A stretch of DNA of 48,117 nt, from positions 1-48,117 of the forward strand of contig CAIRSA010000450.1 of assembly GCA_903881085.1 (NCBI GenBank), in the 5' to 3' direction. The translations under genes and the position numbers were made by a program. Within the stretch, counting starts at the first letter, position 1. Each line of letters starts with the position of its first letter. The notes under the pieces are model-generated. The model was not told the DNA's origin and did no database searches. It saw only the letters and a program-made list of their open reading frames with translations. Shown piece after piece: positions 43,801 through 48,117 of this stretch. This stretch comes from an uncultured Acidobacteriia bacterium (GTDB lineage: Bacteria > Acidobacteriota > Terriglobia > Bryobacterales > Bryobacteraceae).

Positions 43801-44340
43801 ATAGGTCTCCTTGAACGGCACGTATTCACCCCGGACATCGAGATCACGCTCAAATCTGGCGATGTAACCCTGTTTCCCGAAGTACCCCTGCATCTCATAC
43901 AGCACTTTCACCAGCACTTCTAGAATCGGAGCTGAGTGATCTCCTCCGATCCCGTCGTGCTTCTGATCGATGTTGAACAGGATGCTTCGAGACGGAATCG
44001 CAGCGGCCTTTCGCAGTTCGGCCTGAACGACTTCATCTAGGATCTTTGGCAGGAGAATATCTGCCGGACGCTCACCGCTCGGAAGCGGCTGGCTGCCAAG
44101 AGCGAGCGAGAGCATCTTGAGGAGATGCGACTTGCCGGAGCCGAAGAAGCCGGATATCCAGACACCATTTGCTGAAAACTCATTCAGGTAGCGGTCAGTA
44201 AAAACACTCAAGCCTCTTTCAACATCCCGCGTGACCACGTACTCGTCCAGCTCAGTTTTGAGGTTGCGTGCGTCATCGGCCTTGATCACACCGTCTATCG
44301 GGCGATCAACAGGTTTTAGAAATAGTTCATGAATCTTCAT
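40837..44340 (-). CDS. brxC: BREX-1 ATPase BrxC
   Basis: 1167 residues from ATG 44340 (MKIHELFLKPVDRPIDGVIK), the typical BrxC start; the longer open frame to 44517 overlaps brxB and is not native. Walker A WISGFFGSGKSHLLKML near residue 62, with the acidic motif LNFFIDEVGQFIGQD as Walker B near residue 260. A large AAA+-type ATPase thought to form the central complex with BrxB, PglX and PglZ. It starts 4 bp after the end of brxB. Confidence 0.95.
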   Translation of the reverse strand: MKIHELFLKPVDRPIDGVIKADDARNLKTELDEYVVTRDVERGLSVFTDRYLNEFSANGVWISGFFGSGKSHLLKMLSLALGSQPLPSGERPADILLPKILDEVVQAELRKAAAIPSRSILFNIDQKHDGIGGDHSAPILEVLVKVLYEMQGYFGKQGYIARFERDLDVRGEYVPFKETYLRINGTSWETDREALATARKAAFAKAYSAHFGVTETDAGNLMRQVREDYRVSIESFAQMVKDYIERQPAGFRLNFFIDEVGQFIGQDSNRMLNLQTVTETLATVCNGKAWVFVTSQADLEGVLGAFRGSGAHDLSKIMGRFKTQLTLASADVREVIQKRLLAKKEDEPEVLSDIYDLEKDNLQTLYRFGDNSINLKSWRGSDEFCGFYPFHPYQFDLFQLAIQQLSKHSVFTGKYLSVGERSMLAVFQEVAKTVRNADVGRMATFDLMYDGIAASIRGDMQTSIKIAERQLGEGLPIRILKALFLLKWVREFKATPRNVAILLIDTPNIDIRAHEKAVREALAFLESQSYLQRNGDLFEFLTDTEKDIEVEIKNTEIEDSQVADLLCKVIFSDVLRDPKIRYEGNNQDYTYARKLDEQLIGRDADVAINVITTENFLHADATTLAMHNVGKAELLAILPQETRLVDQARLFLKTQKYVQQNTGSGDDTRKAILDQRGQQNSIRRTNMQELASGLLGKAPLYLNGSRLDTVGEGDARNRFAKACQELISFAFPSLRMLKGTYDETTLSKALLDSNELLFGQDQAPTEAEQEIITYVMRNQNNGERTSIEEIIRNFNRRPYGWYPMAVLTLIARLFRMGKVELRTPELLDARSALTYLKNSRQHGSVRVRLQSVVDPAKVIALKNFHYDFFDRANAGSEARSVGEFTAAAFEAEARDLGVLLDQVPRYSFLEQLRPVAERLTRLGEKDYAYLCNNLADFQEELLAVKDERLSPIKAFMRGPQRVAYDDATSFLREEEANFAELPPIEVQPLRDLAASPTPYRGSAVPSAKATVARLRGLIKDLLQSERDLALATIADHESRIRAVDDFIALNESSQQQVLAPTFATRQAMEGARFLSGIRDRLQRYTTQDYPAQLAMASRLAAALRTCADGPGVEPGPTPAVVRYTAVASLQTQCRLPYIATQADLDQWLAALRAAAQAELDKGNRISL

Positions 44341-44344
44341 CGGG

Positions 44345-44941
44345 TTAGAGCCTGTAATGGTCAAGGTTTGTCGCTCGGTAATAGGGGTTGTTGATCTTTG
44401 GGCTGGGGACGGCTCCGAAGAGCCGCAGGTGCGAGCCGCCGTTTGGATCCTGATTATACTCGCCGGGGAAGAAGATGACCACCGGGTGGCGCAACATGGC
44501 GGGCTGGAGAGATTCAAGAATGGTGTGGGTGCGCATGAATGGGAAGATCCGCCCTGAACCAGTAATAAGCGTCAATTGTGTCCCCTCGTCTCCGATTGCG
44601 CGGATGAGGCGGGGTATGAGGTGAGTCTTCGGGTCCGCGTAGTTCTGGAGGGTTTCCAGAAGTTCAATCTTTTCAAACGATGTCTCATCATTAATAAGGG
44701 CTTCCAGAATGTGGTGCTCTTCTAATTCTTCCAAGACCAACGTAAAGAGATCTACGGCCTTGACCGTTATTCCATTGTTACTCAACCTTACCACCAGGCT
44801 ATCAACCATGCGCCGTGCAACATCCTCGTGCGAAGCCTTATAGGTTTGAATAAAAATTGGCACCTCGTTGGCGAGACCCTTCATTGAGAGAAAGTCAGGA
44901 TGCCGGAAGATCTGAAATAAGCGCTCCGATAAGTCATTCAT
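44345..44941 (-). CDS. brxB: BREX protein BrxB (DUF1788)
   Basis: 198 residues of the DUF1788 family: DLSERLFQIFRHPDFLSMKG at the start, ETLQNYADPKTHLIPRL, then HPVVIFFPGEYN and LRLFG near the end. ATG 44941 is used; the frame is open to 45001 but overlaps brxA. Structural partner of PglZ and BrxC in known BREX complexes. It starts 20 bp after brxA. Confidence 0.95.
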   Translation of the reverse strand: MNDLSERLFQIFRHPDFLSMKGLANEVPIFIQTYKASHEDVARRMVDSLVVRLSNNGITVKAVDLFTLVLEELEEHHILEALINDETSFEKIELLETLQNYADPKTHLIPRLIRAIGDEGTQLTLITGSGRIFPFMRTHTILESLQPAMLRHPVVIFFPGEYNQDPNGGSHLRLFGAVPSPKINNPYYRATNLDHYRL

Positions 44942-44961
44942 ATTGGCGTCAATCACAATTA

Positions 44962-45645
44962 TCAAACCTCCGAATCCGGCACGAGAAATCCGGCAAGCCA
45001 TCGAGGGTTGTCGGCGGTCACTGCGCGAAGCACCTGCGGGGACAGGATGGGGCGCTGGATGGTCCCCAAACCTGGGCCAGCGCCCAAAAGTCCAGCTTCA
45101 CGGAGCATGCGCAAGAGCACTTGCCGAATCTTGCTCCGCGAGACGTCGGACAACTTGTTAATCTCAAGGTGACTGGTTGACTTGATGTCCACATAGGCTT
45201 CGTAATCGGAAGGACGTAGCACAGGATCAAATGCTGCGAGTTTATCCCTCAGCACCTCTGCCGCAAATTCGAATGCAAATTGAATATGCTTCAGCGCCGC
45301 CAGCCACGCAATTGCGGCGCGATCTTCGGAGGTGGCCTGTGCGAGTAGCGTGAGCTGATCATCCGTCAAGCGTTTCAGGCGCAGTCTCAGTTCTCGCTCC
45401 TGACGCTCCCCGCCGCCTGCCGTCCGGCATTGAAGTGCGTTGGATGAAAGAACGTGGGCTTTGGCGAGGTCCCAGTCCCTGACGGCCAAGTATGATTCGG
45501 CGACGATTCTGGCGAGGTCCGGTCGGAGCGATGCGGCGGTGAAGCTGAGGTTATATGGCGATCTGCCGTGAGCGTTCAGCATTGGCGGCTGGTGCGCTGA
45601 GCGGTCGTTCGAGCGGTGTGGACGGTCTTCATTTGAGATTCCCAT
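44962..45645 (-). CDS. brxA: BREX protein BrxA (DUF1819)
   Basis: 227 residues, DUF1819 family: YNLSFTAASLRPDLARIVAE, RAAIAWLAALKHIQFAFEFA, and the strongly conserved SDVSRSKIRQVLLRMLREAG. A small helical DNA-binding protein and the first gene of the BREX operon. ATG 45645 is used; M22 is a possible later start, and neither has an obvious Shine-Dalgarno. A weak promoter-like pair (TTGGTG, 18 bp, TAGAAT) lies upstream at about 45727-45756. Confidence 0.9.
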   Translation of the reverse strand: MGISNEDRPHRSNDRSAHQPPMLNAHGRSPYNLSFTAASLRPDLARIVAESYLAVRDWDLAKAHVLSSNALQCRTAGGGERQERELRLRLKRLTDDQLTLLAQATSEDRAAIAWLAALKHIQFAFEFAAEVLRDKLAAFDPVLRPSDYEAYVDIKSTSHLEINKLSDVSRSKIRQVLLRMLREAGLLGAGPGLGTIQRPILSPQVLRAVTADNPRWLAGFLVPDSEV

Positions 45646-45969
45646 TGTTCATCCATGCCGGGCAATCATGGGGCTGTTCAGAACAAAAATGTCGCCTGCC
45701 AAGGTTCGCCACAAGCAGCCATTCTATCAGTCCTCAAAGCAACGCACCAATTGACGAAATTCAAATGTTCTGCAGCCGAGTTTAGGTGGTTGGAATTCAT
45801 TGGCTGCCAAGGGTGCCCTCGCCGAGTCGCCTCCGTTCGGCTCCGGTTCATGCGACCAGAACAGGCAGAACACGTTTTCGGTGACCTCGTCTTAAAGCCC
45901 TTTTTTCTCTGTGGCTCTGGGAGTTGTTCTATCCGTTCTGTTGGGGTTGGAGTTCCCACCGGAGAACGT
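45646..45969. other. BREX upstream region with hairpin repeat
   Basis: A 324-bp interval with no supported gene. It holds the presumed BREX promoter and the right copy of the flanking hairpin repeat. Confidence 0.5.
45857..45942 (-). repeat. BREX-flanking hairpin repeat, right copy
   Basis: The reverse complement aligns with 32502-32590 along its whole length; the core CTCCCAGAGCCACAGAGAAA is identical. Ends CAGAACAGGCAGAACACG and ATCCGTTCTG are self-complementary, as in the left copy. It lies 27 bp beyond the stop of the nuclease-like gene and about 210 bp before brxA, so it may act as a terminator insulating the BREX operon. Confidence 0.8.
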
Positions 45970-46704
45970 CTACAAATGGGGCAACCCAGGCCAGTGACGG
46001 AAGATCGTTGCCCAAGTCAGGGTGCCAATCTTTCCCCGGAACAGCGAACGGGTTTCAGTGGATAGGTGAGGCCATCCGGCGTTCCATGTGCCAGTCCGAT
46101 ATCCATCCACCAATGCGGATTCATGGTGCTTCAATTCATGCTCATGGCAGATCACGAGCCAGAAATCCTTCTCGACTGCGGTGGCCAATATCCAAGCAGC
46201 CTCCAGATTCCGTGCCAATTGATCCCGCGTGACGTCCCACTTAATGCATGGGGAGAGCCAGTCGTTCCGCTTCCCTTCGACCCAGATAAGTGCGTGTTCG
46301 CACTCGATTAGACAATCTGCGTGGGTGGGTCCTTCAAAAATGAATTGCTTAGAAATTCCCGTGCTGGTACCGCCATCCAGCTTAGCCAAGGCTTTCTGTT
46401 TCGCTTGGTCCTTACCGAGGCGAGTCGAATATTCGCGCCACAGGCGGCCATCATTCGGTGCGAGACGATGCGCATTGCGAATCATCCACGCCAGCCGCGC
46501 CGGGCTTGGTTGCACGGTTCGTTCTTCTCCAACCGCAAGTGACAAGAGTGCTCCGACGTCGTTGGCAACACAGATACCGTCTGCTAAACGCAACAACTCT
46601 GTAGGCCAGTCGTTCCCACCGTTTTCGCGGAGCCAACTAAAAATGGGCGTCACTCGCGTCCGGGCACTGTTTTGATCTTCAGGGTCTAAGCTGTAATCGG
46701 CCAT
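45970..46704 (-). CDS. PD-(D/E)XK nuclease-like protein (244 aa)
   Basis: 244 residues. The core THADCLIECEHALIWVEGKR has D130 and E143-G-K145, the spacing of a PD-(D/E)XK active site, preceded by the helix LWREYSTRLGKDQAKQKALA. Two conserved Trp/His-rich segments follow (EKDFWLVICHEHELKHHES). AGAGAA just before the ATG supports the start. Family name not recognised. It is on the same strand as and directly upstream of the BREX operon, separated by the hairpin repeat; it could be an accessory restriction factor or an unrelated passenger. Confidence 0.7.
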   Translation of the reverse strand: MADYSLDPEDQNSARTRVTPIFSWLRENGGNDWPTELLRLADGICVANDVGALLSLAVGEERTVQPSPARLAWMIRNAHRLAPNDGRLWREYSTRLGKDQAKQKALAKLDGGTSTGISKQFIFEGPTHADCLIECEHALIWVEGKRNDWLSPCIKWDVTRDQLARNLEAAWILATAVEKDFWLVICHEHELKHHESALVDGYRTGTWNAGWPHLSTETRSLFRGKIGTLTWATIFRHWPGLPHL

Positions 46705-47228
46705 CGTTCTCTATTTTGAACTGTTTTGGTCGTCAAGGCCTACACCCACAGTCGCGAACTGCTTTCCTGAAGCGGTCGTGAAAAGAGCCGAGGATGGTAG
46801 TGGCAGCGACCATCCCCAATCCTGACCGAAGCCCGAGCCATGCACACGAATGTCACCCAAATGCCACAGGTGAAGCCGGTCACCTTAGCCTTGACGGCTG
46901 GGAGCTATCCAGAATAATTCGAAATGAGGGGACGGCGCGTGCTTGCCACTCGAACGAAAGGACATTTTCGTTTTGCAGTGACAGTCCGATACCAAGAAAG
47001 ATCTGACCTTGTGTGCCAAAAGCTGAGAGTGGATCTTGATTGACAGGTGGGGTGTTGTTCAGCCGGTCTACAGCCGATAGGAAGGTAGACACATCTGAAA
47101 TTCAGTGCATGAGCCGCGCGTCGTGGATATGAGCGAACGGTAGTGTTGATCGGCGGATGTTTTGCGCGGGCTGAAGCGGTGGATCAGAATGGCCTAATTT
47201 ATAAACTCAGAGTTTCGTTGTGACTCAA
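46705..47228. other. Largely unassigned interval
   Basis: 524 bp with, at best, one small reading frame on the minus strand (listed separately). No terminator, promoter or repeat that I can defend. Confidence 0.4.
46880..47092 (-). CDS. Possible small hypothetical protein (70 aa)
   Basis: 70 residues starting from GTG at 47092: MSTFLSAVDRLNNTPPVNQD ... IFLGIGLSLQNENVLSFEW. Composition is natural and there are strand-like patterns, but there is no Shine-Dalgarno, no family and no operon partner. An overlapping frame on the + strand (46794-47006) is less convincing. Confidence 0.25.
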   Translation of the reverse strand: MSTFLSAVDRLNNTPPVNQDPLSAFGTQGQIFLGIGLSLQNENVLSFEWQARAVPSFRIILDSSQPSRLR

Positions 47229-47843
47229 ATGATAACGCTAACAGACAATGCAATCAAAGAAATCAAGGCGATTTTGCATCGACAAAGACCGCCCGTAAAT
47301 GGCTTGAGAATCGCTATCGTGGCCGGTGAGTACTCAATGCAACTTGAATCCGCAGCAGGAGCGCTCGATACAATCTTTGAGCATGATGGGTTCTCTGTCT
47401 TCATCGATCAGTTGAGCCTGTCGCAATTGAAAGGCGCAGAAGTGGATTACGTGGAATACTCTGGAAACTCAGAAGTCCCCGGATTCAAATTTTCCAATCC
47501 TAACGGATCGCCACTGAGGGGCTTGCAACCATCTAAAGCTATGAATTCACAACCAAGGCCGTATACGCAGACGATGCCAACCCAATTGAACAATTTGACT
47601 CCGGAACAGAACAGAGTGGCTACAACTACGATGTCGCTAATCAGCCTAGGTGAAACCGTAACCTTTCCTTACGACAATGTTCAATACGAGGCGGTGGTCC
47701 AAAGGGTCAACGCAACTAATGCCACCATGACACTCACCAAGATCACCGGTATACCAAAACGCGAAATTTGTGTTGGGCAAAAAGTTCGCGTCAGCGGACA
47801 CATCTTGGCGCGATCCATCAAGGGCGAGGACCAGAGTCGCTGA
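47229..47843 (+). CDS. IscA/HesB-fold protein lacking Fe-S cysteines, with C-terminal extension
   Basis: 204 residues (an in-frame GTG at 47220 would add three). Residues 1-~95 follow the A-type Fe-S carrier fold closely: MITLTDNAIKEIKAIL, GLRIAIVAGEYSMQLE, FEHDGFSVFIDQLSLSQLKG, EVDYVEY, GFKFSNPNG. In IscA/HesB the first cysteine lies in GGCSG and the last two in SCGCG; here these read GEYSM and GSPLRG, so all three ligands are gone. A linker (~100-130) leads to a beta-rich domain (ISLGETVTFPYDNVQYEAVV ... VGQKVRVSGHIL) of unknown kind. A cluster carrier role is excluded; a structural or regulatory role is inference. No isc/suf genes are nearby. Confidence 0.75.
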   Translation: MITLTDNAIKEIKAILHRQRPPVNGLRIAIVAGEYSMQLESAAGALDTIFEHDGFSVFIDQLSLSQLKGAEVDYVEYSGNSEVPGFKFSNPNGSPLRGLQPSKAMNSQPRPYTQTMPTQLNNLTPEQNRVATTTMSLISLGETVTFPYDNVQYEAVVQRVNATNATMTLTKITGIPKREICVGQKVRVSGHILARSIKGEDQSR

Positions 47844-48117
47844 CTTCCTAATGGACTTCTGGATTGAATCCTGCCTGCTGGTAGCCCCCGAAGATCCCAT
47901 CTCAAAGAGAAGCAGCGGGCAAGTTGCGAAAACGAAGAAATCGCCAACACCCTCGGACCAGGCTTCTGTTGCTCGGAAGAGGGCTGCGGCGATATTGTAA
48001 TGGGTCACACTCTTTCCCCCCGAGATTCTCAAACTATTTCCCGTCGAGTTTCTCAGTTTGACTGCGGCGCTCGGGTATTGGGCGTAGACTGAAAGACAAA
48101 GGCATTTGGAACGCCCT
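47844..48117. other. Right-edge region, no gene supported
   Basis: The final 274 bp hold no supported gene. Two similar stretches, CGAGATTCTCAAACT (48020-48034) and CGAGTTTCTCAGTTTGACT (48044 on), recur about 24 bp apart, perhaps the edge of a repeat or an insertion element outside the window. Confidence 0.35.

Noticed and set aside
40837..44517. Longer BrxC reading frame starting at 44517
   Set aside because: The first ~59 residues are Ser/Pro/Arg-rich, overlap brxB in another frame and are absent from BrxC proteins; the ATG at 44340 matches the family start.

Overview
The window looks like a mid-to-high-GC chromosome segment from an acidobacterium of the Solibacter/Bryobacter kind. The clues are a Planctomycete-type cytochrome/DUF1549/DUF1553 protein paired with a DUF1501 protein, very large Oar-like TonB-dependent receptors with N-terminal carboxypeptidase-regulatory domains, and two Tat-exported sulfatases. 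This is an inference from gene content; no rRNA or intact tRNA gene is present to confirm it.

Layout. 1-9.5 kb: probably resident chromosome. It holds a possible PAS-domain remnant, the PSCyt/DUF1553-DUF1501 pair, a DUF481 outer-membrane-type gene broken by an in-frame TGA, a tiny lysine-rich exported protein, a family-39-like membrane glycosyltransferase, a HigBA-like toxin-antitoxin pair whose toxin appears to have lost its start, and a Uma2 nuclease-like protein. 9.5-21.1 kb: a nutrient-uptake module bracketed by two 202-bp direct repeats, each containing the 3' half of a tRNA-Arg(UCU). Inside are sulfatase + FadR-type GntR regulator, two divergent TonB receptors with mirror-image sigma70 promoters and TGGT-N3-ACCA operator-like sites between them, and a second sulfatase.

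21.1-32.4 kb: accessory DNA with mostly unrecognised genes. These include an ankyrin protein, a three-gene overlapping cluster, a GIY-YIG/Sel1 fusion, an iteron-like array of five 20-bp repeats upstream of a phage-type DnaB-like helicase with a zinc-finger/HTH partner, two genes with restriction-endonuclease-like cores, a coiled-coil exported protein, a sigma-region-4-like small protein and a double zinc-finger protein. 32.5-45.9 kb: a complete BREX type 1 phage-defence operon on the minus strand (brxA-brxB-brxC-pglX-pglZ-brxL), bracketed by two copies of an ~87-bp hairpin repeat in opposite orientation. 46-48 kb: a PD-(D/E)XK nuclease-like gene and an IscA-fold protein that has lost all three Fe-S cysteines.

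The tRNA fragments suggest that two related elements integrated in tandem at one tRNA-Arg gene. The sulfatase/TonB module would be one and the helicase/BREX block the next, with the intact tRNA to the right of the window. No integrase or transposase gene is visible in the window, so this remains a hypothesis. BREX itself is a known system; the less-described material is the cysteine-less IscA fusion, the GIY-YIG/Sel1 protein, the iteron-helicase unit and the repeat architecture.
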